Assembly: GCF_011745365.1 (NCBI RefSeq)
Contig: NW_024468915.1
Location: forward strand, 1,590,653 to 1,654,652
Source: Cryphonectria parasitica EP155
Taxonomy: Eukaryota; Ascomycota; Sordariomycetes; Diaporthales; Cryphonectriaceae
DNA: 64,000 bases
Direction of reading: 5' to 3'
This document shows positions 42,076 through 54,127 of this stretch, piece after piece. Below the pieces are notes generated by a model that saw nothing but the letters and a program-made list of their open reading frames with translations, did not search any database and was not told the origin of the DNA. Each line of letters starts with the position of its first letter. Position 1 is the first letter of the stretch. The translations under genes and the position numbers were made by a program.

Positions 42076-43263
42076 GCCAGGGCGCCAGTAGAAAGCCTGA
42101 CATCTGAAATTTCTTTCGCGGCTGTTCCTAGTCCCAGTCCCTCCCGTCGCACAGAGACTAGTAGCATCCTTGATGCTGAAGCCTGTGTGGTCTGGTCTGG
42201 TTTTTTGCGATGGCAGTGGGAAATTTACATGTGGGGATGGGAAGAGCGAGACAGAGACAGAGAGGCTCGCTACTGCCGGATTTTGCCTGGCAGGGCATGA
42301 CAGGGCAGAAAGGGTAGGGGTGTGAACGCAGCAGGAAATTGGAACAAGCGCCAGTCAGCCCAAGCGAGTCATTTTTTTTCTTCCTCCTCGGTCAAACATC
42401 ATCGCCAGGCCAGTGCAAGGAAGGAGTCAAGGACAGACAGACAGCCAACAAAACACGTGTGTGTGCACTGCTGCCATGACAAGTTTAGGGTTCATGGGCT
42501 GCCTCGAAGCCTAACTCGAAGTATGTGCATGTACATAGTATGGGGGCAAGCGAAAGTGCTGCAGTTCACTATTCACCAACAAGTCAAGTCAAAGACATGG
42601 GGGAGTCTGTGGATCAGTACCTGCCGTCACAGACACCACCAAGCAGTGAATGCAGGGCCAAGGTGGATAGGATAGGTAGGTGCAGCGCCCAATGCAAGCC
42701 CGAGCTTTTTCCCCCCTCGTGCAGGTCGGGATGTCCGTAAGTGCAGGCTTGTGTAGATAAGACGACAAGGCCAGACGGTTATTGCCCCCAAGGACAATGA
42801 CAATAAGTAGATAAACAAGACAGACAAGACAGGTCAGGTCGAGTCTAAAGAGAGAATGACAATAGAAGGGGCGAAAGTGTGCCAACTAGGCGCGGCAGCC
42901 GGGACGACCGGGCGATTATGACAAGAACCCTGAGACAGCGACCCTAGGCCGAGTCAGACAGGGCATGCGCAAATCTAGCGAGTCGCAGGGTATGTGTGTT
43001 TGTATATGTTCGTATGTGTGAGAATTATAGTGTCAAGTCCATGAATCGAACAGATTTGGGATGCCTCGACTCGTGACATGGTCTCGTCGGGCAGACACCG
43101 GTAGGGAGGGACGGATGAGAGGAGAAGACGGATGGGAATGGGGCAGGGTTGACTGGCTGCTGTAACATGGCCGTTATCGAAAGGACGCCCTCCCAGATGA
43201 CGTTCAGTGCTCCGCAGCTGTGGACGCATTGACTGCATTGTCTGTGCTGCTGCGCATTGGTGA

Positions 43264-43281
43264 GGGGGGGGGGGGGGGGGG
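43264..43281. repeat. Poly(G) run of 18
   Basis: Uninterrupted G18, the longest of a dozen G or C homopolymers in this window. Confidence 0.9.
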
Positions 43282-43943
43282 CCACGCGGGCCAGACAGGC
43301 GTGCTTTTTGGGGGTCGCAGTGAAAAGACAGAGCAAGCAGGATTGCCCGAACAGGCGAAGCCGGCGGTGACCCGCTGGTAACCCCCACCGAGTTGCCTGA
43401 TGCCTGGTGACCGTACCACACAACCAGTAAAGGTCGTCTCCTCTGGACCTGGGCTGGATTGGCGGCGGGCGCCGTCTGCGCTGCGAGCTGCGAGAAGGGT
43501 CTGAGATCTTCATGCGGTGCAGGCTCCGCCAGCGACCAGCATGCCAGGAGCCCTGTGTTGCTGGAGCTGATCGTCGCGCAGTGGGTACACTCGAGCCATC
43601 AGTGCCAGGCGATGGCCCCAACCAGTACTTTTTCTTTTTCTTTTTCTTTCTTTTTCTTCTGCTTCACGACATCTGTACTTTGCTTGTGGAGAAGGGACCA
43701 GCCAGCCTGTTCAGGTTCACTGGATGCAGTGGTGGCACGTCCTATGAAACGGTGACTAGAAGCGAGGATAGACCCGCCAAGAAGGGTTCCATAGGTTGCC
43801 GTGCAAAAAACAGGGTGGAGTGCCCCATCCACCATGAGTTTTGAACAAAAAAAAAAAGACAAAGTAGGGCATCGTGAGGGGAAGATCCGCACAAAGCGCT
43901 CGCGTAGGCGGTAATAGCCATGGTAATTATGTTGTGGGGTGGA

Positions 43944-43945
<2 letters not shown>

Positions 43946-43978
<33 letters not shown>
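43946..43978. repeat. GT dinucleotide microsatellite
   Basis: About 16 uninterrupted GT units followed by an imperfect GCGTGTATG end. Confidence 0.95.
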
Positions 43979-43982
<4 letters not shown>

Positions 43983-44052
43983 ATGTGGAAGTGGGAGCGG
44001 AAACGACCGATCTTTCTGGTGAGAGAATTCAGGCGAGGGATAAGACGCTTAC

Positions 44053-44138
44053 CTGTACATCATCTTCTGGGTTGCCCTCCTCAACAAGTCGAAACCACCA
44101 CCGCCAGGAGCAGGCTCAGAGGGGTTGTTGCTCGACAT
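44053..44138 (-). CDS. Orphan coding-like first exon, gene unknown
   Basis: On the minus strand an ATG in a good context (GCAGCCATGTCG) opens 28 codons plus two bases, then meets a perfect CAG/GTAAGC donor at 44053/44052. The peptide (MSSNNPSEPAPGGGGFDLLR, then RATQKMMY) has normal composition, codon choice like the true genes, and an amphipathic Arg/Lys helix, unlike the surrounding low-complexity DNA. I could not find a convincing second exon in the next 1 kb. It may be the first exon of a small gene, an upstream coding exon or uORF in the SCH9 transcript, or chance. No family recognised. Confidence 0.3.
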
Positions 44139-44494
44139 GGCTGCAGTCTCTCGGGTGGCATCAACGCGGTGAGTTGATTGTCGTCTCGTCGAGCCGGGTT
44201 GGCAGTCGGTGATGTAGGGGGGTTCGAGGATGGAGTCGCAAAATGGGTCGAGAGGAGAATTGGGGGGTGGGAATCCGATGACGAAGATGGGAAAAGGGTG
44301 GATCTTGGAGGTCTGGGAAACCTGAGGCCGGATCCAGGTTTTTCTGGGTCTTGGTTCTTGGTGCTGGGTCCTGTCTGGGTCTGGGTTTATTGGAATATTT
44401 GTAGTAGTACCTGGTCGCAGGTAGCAGTCAGGCTATGTATCGCCGCCTGCCTTTCAGCTGCCGTTCACCCGCCTTCCTCTAGCGTAGTGCATGA

Positions 44495-44511
44495 GGGGGG
44501 GGGGGGGGGGG
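44495..44511. repeat. Poly(G) run of 17
   Basis: Uninterrupted G17 in the SCH9 upstream region. Confidence 0.9.
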
Positions 44512-46789
44512 AGAACGTCAGGCTAGGTCGGGTCGTGTCCAAGCGACTGTGTGGAGTCAGGTTGTTCGAGAATTGATGATGATGGACAAATGAGGTCGGG
44601 AAGTTGGCGAGGGAAAGGATAAAAAAGATAGAGGAGGAGAGAAGGAGCCCGGCTGGCATAGGCTGTGCTGTGCGGTGCTGTGCTGTTGCTGATTTTGGGT
44701 GGAGTTGGGCTGGGGTTGGGCTGTATGTAAGGCGCGCGAGCGTGCGTTTGTGTGTGTATGTATCGATGTATCGTTGTGTGAATGCATGCGCCAGTCAGGA
44801 CCAAGGTCGGGCTGAGGTGAGAAGGAGAGAGACGAGAGACAAAGGTCGGTGAGACGATGTATCGTAATCTGTAATCCGTGGTTGGAGGGCTGAAAAGGTG
44901 ACGGTGGCGAAGGAGACGAATGATGGCGATACGGAGTAGGGTCTAGACATGCGCTGGGCCAGGTGTGTACAAAGGTGCCGTGCAGCGGTGCATTGTTGCT
45001 GCAGTCCAGTGTACTGCAGTGCTATGAGTAGACTGACCTGATGGCTCGCAGGGCGGGAGTACAGCAGCACTGCGTAGGCGGGCGTAATGTGCAAGTGGAT
45101 TTTTCTCCCCCCTTCGTCTTCCCGTCCACGACAGCTGGTACCACGGTACCGAAGGTACTATCGTGAAGGTACAGTGGTACTATGCCATTGTAAGCAATGC
45201 CCTGTCCAGAAATGAGCATGGAGTAGGTCACTGCGACTGTGGCAGTACTGCTAGGCTTGTACTATAGTACCTAGTAAATATCACTAGCCAAAAAGTGCGC
45301 GACGAGGGGGTTCCTCGGTGGTGGGGACCCAGAACTTTACGACGGGTCGTTCCCGTGGTATGGATGGCCTGTCACCCCAAGATCAAATGTCTCGGAAAAT
45401 CGCCTGGGGCGGGACGGGCAGTGACTTATAAGTATGTACAGTACAGTACTACGGTAGTATATGAGAATCACGATGGGTGGAAGGATTCGCTTCTGGATGA
45501 GATGGGAACAACAGAGCTGCTGGGCTTGGGTTTTTGCTGGATAAGCGGAGAGGATGGGCCAGAGCAAGAGACCCTAACCCTTCTCACGTCATCATCCTTG
45601 CCGCTTGCCTTCTTTTCTACCTTCCGTAAATAAGTATTCAGATGATTACTTCCTCCGCATTGAAGAGAAAGATGAAGAGAAGGGGGGGGGGGGACACAGA
45701 CCAAGACCCCGACACATCTCATCTTCAAAGCACAGTGACAGCTGACATTTGGGATCATAGTATTTCTCGCTAAAGGCAGTTCGCAGCACAGAAAATGCGG
45801 TCCCGATTACTACCACACCACCCAGAGCTCCAAGACCCTGCACACTGGAATGGGATCTGCCGTGCGTCTCGACGGTTCTATTTTTGACCACGGTTCCAGA
45901 CAAGAGAGACAGGAGGGAAGAAGCAAGTATCTCGACCCGCGCATCCTGTACTATGGTATATCCCGTACAGGATCCTCAGCTTGCAACCCGTGCCTGCAAT
46001 CGTCTACGACGCAGGTCCAATCCTGTAGCGACCACTGGCACCTCAGCTGCATGGACAAGCCACACCCGTCACATCCCAGATCCGTACACACCAGAGAGGG
46101 GATGGGCCATAGGGCAAAGCTCGTTTCTCGCCACACGGGCCCTTGCGATCCCTCCTCAAGAATCCATGCATTGACGCTCCTTTCTCCTCTCCCTGGCCCT
46201 GGTGTGCTTCTTGGCCGGCTCGCTCTCTCCCTCTCGGGCAGACCTCCGACAAGACGCCACAACTGAGGTGCTTCAAGGTAGCGCAGGCTAGACCGCTCAT
46301 CCGGCAGCTCCATAGTCAGCTCTTCATTATTGGGTGACTCTCAGCGACCCCCATGTCGCATTCTCCCTTCATACGGATTGATTATATGACTGACTTATGA
46401 CTAGCGTGCGTTCGAACATCCTTCTGGAAAAAATCGCGAGCACACCCTCCCCCACACGTTAACCGCTGGCACAAATAATACTGTACAGTACTTTGTACCA
46501 TGAAAGGTACTATGGACAAGGATACAAGGACCATCATCTGAAGGTACAGACAGAGATGAACGCTTCTGTTACCAGGTTCCAAGGTGGTGGCAGTGATGGG
46601 ACTGACTACATTTGGATGGGCAAGTAGTCGATTAGACTGAACACCCCCTCCCCCCTTTTCTATCTTCTTTTCTCTTTTTCTTCTCCTTCTCTCCTGCCCT
46701 CGCCCTTCATCACTATTTTGCTTCCTCCCCCTCAGCTACGCAATCACGTACTCTTTACTTTCATTAACGAAGGGAAACTTTCAAAGGCT

Positions 46790-46804
46790 GGGGGGGGGGG
46801 GGGG
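46790..46804. repeat. Poly(G) run of 15
   Basis: Uninterrupted G15 in the SCH9 upstream region. Confidence 0.9.
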
Positions 46805-47088
46805 TGATAATTATCTAGGTCTGTTCAAAGTTATGTTTCATCAGGTAGCGAGCACTACTGGGGGCCATCTGTGGCATCAGGTTTTTGATATTGATGCTGC
46901 GCACTGGTCTCGTCCTCGTGCCGCCCGCAAATTTGTTGACATGGCTATGCATACTTGAATGAATTGGTCACCAAAAGAGGTCAAGTCTTTGTGGCGGCCT
47001 TTTTGAAGGCTCATGAACCCTATTGCCAGTGGCATCTGACACTTCCTGGGTTTTGGTTAGTTTTTTTTCTCTCTCTCTGTTTTCCTCC

Positions 47089-47114
47089 TTTTTTTTTTGG
47101 GGGGGGGGGGGGGG
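47089..47114. repeat. T10-G16 double homopolymer
   Basis: A run of ten T directly followed by 16 G, about 670 bases before the oxidase gene. A similar T-rich then G14 arrangement is at 51041-51075. Confidence 0.9.
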
Positions 47115-47787
47115 TATGTATGTGTGGTTAGCCTTGATAGTCGCTTCGCATGCTCCTATCAACGGCTGACTTACACTCCTTGGGCACTTACTCTGAGCAG
47201 GGCAAAGGGAGGGACAATCAATTAACTTAACGGGACTTGTCTCCTTGAGTACTCACGCCGACTTGGATTGTCCACGGCGATCGATATCAATCATGTGGAG
47301 CAGCCACCAGATCAGTCATACCAGCTCTGATCCTACATATGAATATGGGCGGTCACCACAGTGAGGGGAACCAGACCACCTTCCTACGACGCTGGTCATG
47401 GGGCTCGTCTTGGCACTGTCGAACCTCCGCATGCAGGCTGCGCCCGACCAAGCAACGCCGTGCTTGGCGTCCGTCTGGGGAAGCCTCCCGGCATAAACCG
47501 AAATTTCCGATTCGGTGATGTGTCAACCTTCTGGCAGGTGGTTCCTGGGTGAATTTTCCTGTGAGACATGTTAGGAGAGGGACGGGTCCCGCGGGAGGAC
47601 CTCGTGGTAAAGCACAGGCGGTTGGAAGGGGTGACACTGGCTTGGACACTTTAGGGTCACGGCGGACGAAGGTCGAATTCTATAAAGCATGGAGAGGATG
47701 CCCCAGCGGGCGGGGGAAGAGGGAGAGTGATCAAAGCTTCCTTGTGTCTCAAAAGACACCCCGGCTCATCTTGTCTACAGCAGCAGG

Positions 47788-49706
47788 ATGAAGTGTCTTA
47801 GCCGTGCCGCCGTCGCGGCGCTTTCTCTGGTCAGCACCGCCCAGGCCTTCGAGTACTACTCCTTCGACGGCGTAGGCTTTCCGACATGCTACAATGTCAC
47901 GGTGGTTCATAATGCTACAAGTGTGGATGAGGGTACGCCCTGAACCCCCCTGGTCTACCACCTGATGAAGAGAACATAAAATCAAATTGAAATTTCAATA
48001 CTGACACGGGCGTTGCCCTCAAGTGGCCTCCATCGTCCAGGCAGCAGCGGCGAATGGTACCAACATCCGCGCCACTGGTAAGGGCCACATGTGGTATGAT
48101 ACGATGTGTGCCGACGTGCCTACCGAGATCATCCGGACAGAGCTCGTAAACAACATCACGGACTTCAACCTGACCGACGGTGCCGAGTCTGGCACGGTGG
48201 TTGTGGAGGGTGGCGTGACCTTCTTCCAGCTCGCAGACTACCTTCACGAGAGAGGTGCCAACATCGGCACCGGCCTCGTCAACTGGAACATTAGTCTCGG
48301 CGGCAGCGTGGCGATGGGTGCTCACCGGACCTCGCTGGGTTCGGACGCCGTGGTAGTGGGTGGCGTGCTTGAGATGGACATCATTGACGGCTCGGGGAAC
48401 ATTCGCACCGTGGTCAAAGATGAGAGCAGCGATGAGTGGCTTGCCGCATCAACCTCTCTTGGGCTGTTGGGTATCATCGCGAGGCTGAAGATGAAGATCT
48501 ACCCCGAGACCGTACTATATGCGAATCAGGTGACGTAAGCCACCTACCCGGTTTCATTTGTCTTAGACGGGAGAGGAGGCTGCTACTGACCAGAAGAAAG
48601 GCTTGAGGAAGATGACGTCTTAAACGGCGATATTTATGGCATGATCTCTCCGTACATAACCGCCAACTTTTGGGTAGGTCATCCCCATCTTGCTCGGAAA
48701 TCCCGAAAGAAAAGAGGGGGGGGGGGTTGAAAAGATCACCACTGGATACTGATTTCCTACCCCCAGTGGTGGCCCTTCAAACGCAAGTTCCACTACCGCA
48801 CCTACGGCGAAGTGGCCGAGGGCACGGTCAACCAGCTGGGCGTGCAATCGACCTTCTCCATCACGCACGCCGAAGCCGACACGGCGCTGGCCCTCCTCGA
48901 CTCTGGGAAGTACCTCGAGACATCCAACTGGGTGGCCGAGGACATCTTCTTCGACATCTGGTCTAGCCCAAACTTCCACACCTCCGATACTGACGAGACG
49001 CTCACCGAATGGCCCGTCACGGGATACAACTACGACGTGCTGATTGGCGGGCTGTGGCCGGGTCAGCAGACGGAATGGGAGGACGACTTGCACGGGTACA
49101 CCATGGAGCTGGCGTTCCCCGTCACCATGGCCAACGACATGCTGAAGAGGGTACGCGAGCTGTTTGACGCGCAGTACACCGAACACCTGATCAACATGAC
49201 CTCGACGTACAGGAGCGGCATCAATATCAAATTCGGACGTCCCAACTACGACTTTCTGGGCCAAGTCACCTACAATACCTCCGACGGCGCGGACTGGAGC
49301 AATGGCACAATCATGTTCGACTTCCCCACCTTCTGGCCCACCGTAGGGGATCACTTGCGGTTCAACGAGCCCTTCTGTAAGTCGTTTCCTATAGGAGGGG
49401 TGAATTAGCGGTGCTGACCACTATATAATAGACGCCAACCTGTCAACGACTCTTATCAATGAGTTTCCATGCAGGCCTCACTGGACCAAGAATACCCGAG
49501 ACATCTTTACCCAGGCCTTGAAGAACATAGATCAAGACGTAAGTCTCATATTGTTATGATTATTTTCACTACGATGCATCAGGCTGTATTTTTCATTTCC
49601 GCTAACATAGCCACAGAACATTGCTCGGTTCAAGGCGGTTAGGGAAGACTTCGATCCCAACGGGATCTACAGGAGCGTCGTCGGGGAGATCATCGGGGTG
49701 TATTAA
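47788..49706 (+). CDS. Secreted FAD-linked oxidase, aldono-lactone oxidase-like
   Basis: Six exons (47788-47932, 48024-48534, 48601-48673, 48767-49376, 49432-49538, 49617-49706) give 511 residues, all phases consistent. A signal peptide (MKCLSRAAVAALSLVSTAQA) leads into an FAD-binding domain of the VAO/PCMH fold: RATGKGHMWYDTMC, GTVVVEGGVTFFQLADYL and the flavin loop ISLGGSVAMGAHRTSLG. The second half has WWWPFKRKFHYRTYG across an exon junction and ends with RPHWTKNTRDIF, like the C-terminal HWxK motif of D-arabinono-lactone / L-gulonolactone oxidases. About ten Asn-X-Ser/Thr sites fit secretion. It therefore probably oxidises a sugar lactone or alcohol outside the cell, reducing oxygen to peroxide; the substrate is not predictable. 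Intron 3 carries an 11-base G run. No biosynthetic neighbours. Confidence 0.85.
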
Positions 49707-52700
49707 ATCGACACGCTTGCAAGCTATGCTTCTAATTATATACAACACTTGAAGTAAATCAATTGGCTAGCTACGGTACAGGAATGCCAGCCCCAGATCT
49801 CGATGCTCGATGAAGGATCTCCCGTCGCAAGGCTTTCGGAAGATGCCGTGCTGCTGCTGTAGAGACTGCTTCAAACGCCAGCAAAAGTGACGGTGGTGGG
49901 AAGAGAGGGGTCAATACGCCACATGGTGCTGTGAGCCATGCCAGCCCTGTTGTTCCGTCGATCAGACAGTCGAACTAGGCAAAGACAAACTCGGGAGAAG
50001 CTCCGTCCACATCTCTCACAGTGATTGGCGCTACTCGTGCCTTACCTCAGATCTCTCTCGTACACCCCAACAAGTGCCCCTGTGGTACAATGCTCGTTGT
50101 ATGTACGAGAGGGGGCCCAGAGATGTTTCAGGGTCCAGCCAGCCTTCCTGAGCCAACAACCCACTGCAAATACGCGTATATTGCTCAGAGTCTCTCAGCA
50201 TACGGCTGCGTCACGTAGCGCGCCAATTTATGGACTGCTGGGCATTCTTCCTCTGGCGTCCAGACTTCATCTTCGTTGCGGCGCGTGTGTCAGTGGCGTG
50301 CTTGTACAGTAGACAACCCTCCGAAGCAACTGTCACATTGGTAGGGAAGGAATACTGCCCTGCTGATCTCCGCGTGAACTGATTCACATACTTAGTGTGT
50401 GTGTGTATAGAGATACCCTACCACAGCCACAAGTGGCTCCGTTACTCGCGAACATTCCAGCCCCAAGCGGGCAGGCAGCTTCTGTTCCTCGGACCAAATA
50501 CACCTGGCCTATCAATGTCCACAGCCCCGACTGGCGGGCTCATATGAGACATCCATCATACAGAAAGGGAACAGAAAGAAGAACAAAAAGTGTGTCTCTC
50601 GGTTGCCGCCGGGGGACAGACGACCATCCGTCCCTTTACAGGGCAACTCGTTGATCTCCGAGGACCATGAAATGTAACGTGTCTCACGGATCAGACCACC
50701 GACATTGTTTCTTTGGCAACGCCTGGGTCAGTCCTAATCAATTAATACCCAGGCAAAGAATTTTTTTCCTTTCTTTTTCCCACCTTTCTCCGGGGGATAA
50801 AGCACGCCTAGCCAAAGGCCCACGTAGTCAGGTACCCCCTTAGGCTATGACGAGGCAATGCTAAAGGAAGAACCTTTTTTTTTTTTTTTTTTTTTTCCCT
50901 CCTTTCCTTTGTATTTCTTTTCCTTGTTCCCTTTTCAAACTATAGCCCGCTCTGATTCAGTTGACAAGCCCCGCGGTTCGGTTCTCCGAGCGGCCAGTCC
51001 GAACCGGCCCGCCCGCGCTCTAGTCTCTCTCATTATTATTTTTTTTCTTTTTTTCTTCTTTGGGGGGGGGGGGGGACTGGTAACAAGTGTTCAGGGAAAA
51101 GAGAATTGAGTTTTATTGTGAGGGACGAAGAACAGAAGAGGAATTATTTTTGTGACGTGAATTGGCAGAGGAGGCACTGGTATGCGGCCCGGAGGAGGTT
51201 GACAGAGGCTTGAGGGGAGTCGTTCGTGAACGAATCTTTGAGTACGGGTACCAGTCTTTGTTGACATTGTAACAGCGGGCACTTCATGTAGGCCCTCAGC
51301 TACTTGCAATGCTAATTATCATGTTCATAATCATTATTTCGAGGGAAAAGAGGGGGAGGCTAAAGAGGGAGGTGTATCCTTCAGGACAATAGCATGATTA
51401 CTCACAAAGCTTATGGAACAACAAATCATCCTCAGTTACATGCCACCTGCACTGTACTACAATGACAGGTGCTCTTTAGTTACCACAACACATTCTATGC
51501 AAAACCGCCAGAAACTATCTAGCAGTTGATTCAATGCATCCGCTTCAACAGACATTAATCTTCCTTCTCGAAAAGTGCGTTTAACATATGAATGCAGTTG
51601 GGAGGCAAACCGTCCCGAGAATGAGAAGTTTTGAGACTTGCCAAAGGATATATGGAATCGTTCTATTCAAGATTTCACTTGCCAAAGCTTATTGAGATCG
51701 ATCAAGAATCCTAGCATGTTCTATAAGTTACATTTTTTGCAGAGCAGGTGATTCGTGGGGGCAATGGTTGACCAATCATGGATTGCATGGTTTCAAGAAA
51801 AGATAAGTCAGGTGAAAATGAGATGATAATTATTGCGGTATGACTGAGAGGAAAGAATTGAAGACTTGAACTGTTGAACCAGAAGGAGAGGAAATGCTTA
51901 CCGAGATTATTGGCATTGGACATGACCACATGAGAATACTTGAGTCTTAGTATGCCCTTCCCAATCACATCAGACGGGTCAAGTATACAAGAGTCGCCTT
52001 GGACTTGAGACACGAAACTGAAGGCGCCAGGACAGAACGATGTGAGGAGCAAGTAAGAAGACTACAGTGACTACCCAAGTGCAGCGACATCCTCCTGTGG
52101 ATGTCACCTAGAAGACACGATACAACCATCACAACCATCACAAACTAATATAACTTAACCTTTGTCTCGAGAAGCGAAGACCATGTCCTATACCATCTCC
52201 GTACGAAAGTAGGTTCAAGTGGCTTTGCAGTAGTTCTCCGGTACTAAAGACTTCCTGATTAGTATTTGTTTCTATCCCCTCTCTGCGTCCCCTTCTCAAG
52301 GTGACATATATCATTCCTCGAACACTAATGGAACCTGTTGGAAAATCATATCCGAAGAATAAGGTATGCCGCGAAGTCTAGAAAGGTAGTGTAGGTGATT
52401 AAAGTGATACTTCCTGGCAAGGAGGTCCAGTTGCCCCGAGTTTAAGTAATTGCCTTGATGTGCCAGGTACAATGTCACCAAGTCAGAAACCATTCGCATA
52501 AAATGGGCCAGATGAATTCAGCACCAAATAAAACAACGTAACTTAGCATCGCTGATAATAATCTTGACTTGTTTGTCCAATGCAGGACATGAGCAGACAG
52601 ATGAGTGACGGAGACGTAAGAGAAAACTTGCTTCCTGGAGAGCACCGTTGCGAGTGCTGGCCTATCACAAGTGAAGTCCCTTGGGAAAGCCTGTGATGAA

Positions 52701-53075
52701 GCGGATGTAAAAGAAAAAGATCGTAATTGTACAATTATCCGCGACATTATCGTGAGCCTGCTGACCTCCATCATGGTGGTATCTGTCAGGTGCAGGATGG
52801 AACATAAAGCGGTGGCACATGACCCCCAACCAAGTATTGACACAGAACCTCTCTCATCACTCACACCCGGTAATTACAACGAGATACGAATGTGTAAACT
52901 TGAACATCAATTCATCCGTACTATAACAAGGTGAACTCCGAAACCCATGCACGAAGGCATACGACCAACCCAAAGTACAGTTGTATTCTGTCTTCATATC
53001 GCTTCTGCCGACAAAAGAAAGGTCGTTGCTCCACCGCCATCCCTCTTCCCCTCTTTTCTTGCCGCGACGCCCACC
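49707..53075. other. 3.4 kb gene-poor, partly AT-rich region
   Basis: Between the oxidase and SDH2 3' ends. 50878-50896 is a T run and 51062-51075 a G14 run. From about 51300 to 52930 the DNA is visibly AT-richer than its surroundings (sampled 60-base lines have 24 G+C) and has no supportable frame. It could be decayed transposon or an isochore-like patch. Confidence 0.45.
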
Positions 53076-54127
53076 TTACAGGGCCATCTCCTTCTTGATC
53101 TCTGCGATGGCGAGACCGGGGTTCAGGCCCTTGGGGCAAGTTCTTGTGCAGTTCAGAATAGTGTGGCAGCGGTACAGGCTCATGGAGTTGTCGAGAGCAT
53201 CCTTGCGCTCAGCCTTCCTCTCGTCACGGGAGTCGATAAGCCACCTGTAGGACTGGAGCAGGATGGCGGGTCCGAGGTACTCCTCCGAGTTCCACCAGTA
53301 TGAGGGGCACGATGTTGAGCAGCAGGCGCAGAGAATGCACTCGTAGAGACCGTCCAGCTTTCTCCGGTCTGCCTTGGTCTGGCGGTACTCCCTACCCTAT
53401 AAGACGAGACAGGTCAGTACAGGCTGGCAACAGACGGGAGGAGGCGGGTGAGTGTGAGGGGGAAAGGCTGCTGGAATCTTACATCAGGAGCAGGAGTATC
53501 CCTCTGCAGGTAAGGTTTGATCGACTTGTACTGCTTGTAGAAGTGCGTCAAGTCTGGCACCAGGTCCTTGACGACGTAGGTGTGTGGCAGGGGGTAGATC
53601 TTCATCTCCTTGGTCTCCTCGGTAGGGATGCGGCCTAAGTCCATCGTCAGTCATTGACCTGTTCTCCTCCTCCTCCTTCTCCCTCTCAAGAGACGCGCCA
53701 GCCTCGCGAGCAGGGTCTACTCACACAAGCAAGCCAACGTGTTCATGCCGTTGATGTTCATTGCGCAGCTGCCGCAAATGCCCTCTCTGCAACTCCTGCG
53801 GAACGTCAGGGTAGGGTCGAGCTCGTTCTTGATGCGCACCAGGGCGTCGAGGACCATAGGCCCGGTCTTGTTAAGGTCGAGAGTGTAGGTCTGCATGCGC
53901 GGCTTCTCGGTCGGCGTGTCAGGATTCCACCGGTAGATCTGGAAGGTCTTCAAGCGGGCCTTCTCGGAGGCGGCCTCTGAGCCGGCATTGGAATTGTCGA
54001 GGCCCTTGGTATCGGAGACGGAGGCCATCGAGCGAACAAAATTGGTGGTTGTCGCGGTCGCCGGCCTGAAGGCAGGCTTGATGGCGGCGCCCAGGAGGCG
54101 GGTCGAGGTAGAGCGGAGAGCGGCCAT
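53076..54127 (-). CDS. SDH2: Succinate dehydrogenase iron-sulfur subunit
   Basis: Three exons (54127-53725, 53634-53483, 53396-53076) give 291 residues. An Ala/Arg/Ser/Thr-rich mitochondrial presequence is followed by [20 protein letters not shown]. The [2Fe-2S] ligands lie in [20 protein letters not shown] plus the next Cys, and the [4Fe-4S] and [3Fe-4S] ligands in [17 protein letters not shown] and [18 protein letters not shown]. The [20 protein letters not shown] segment matches all known orthologues. It transfers electrons from the flavoprotein SDH1 to ubiquinone in complex II. Intron 1 splits the last part of the 2Fe-2S domain after Leu-Ala-Cys-Leu. The family is certain. The gene is preceded by a 1.2 kb spacer shared with PTC7. 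Confidence 0.97.

Larger units (their letters stand above)
41647..47787. other. 6.1 kb gene-poor region upstream of SCH9
   Basis: Lies between SCH9 and the secreted oxidase, transcribed away from each other. No complete gene could be supported. It holds five poly(G) runs, a GT microsatellite, repeated GTAC palindromes and one orphan coding-like exon (44053-44138). A very long SCH9 leader and promoter is the simplest reading. Confidence 0.5.

Noticed and set aside
45646..45903. Minus-strand frame with a hydrophobic stretch (LGALGGVVVIGTAF), possible tiny membrane protein
   Set aside because: Frame runs through a poly(C/G) tract, has no splice or leader support, and composition is low-complexity at the end.
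48620..49354. 244-codon minus-strand frame opposite the FAD oxidase
   Set aside because: Covers introns and exons of a well-supported gene; no recognisable motifs.
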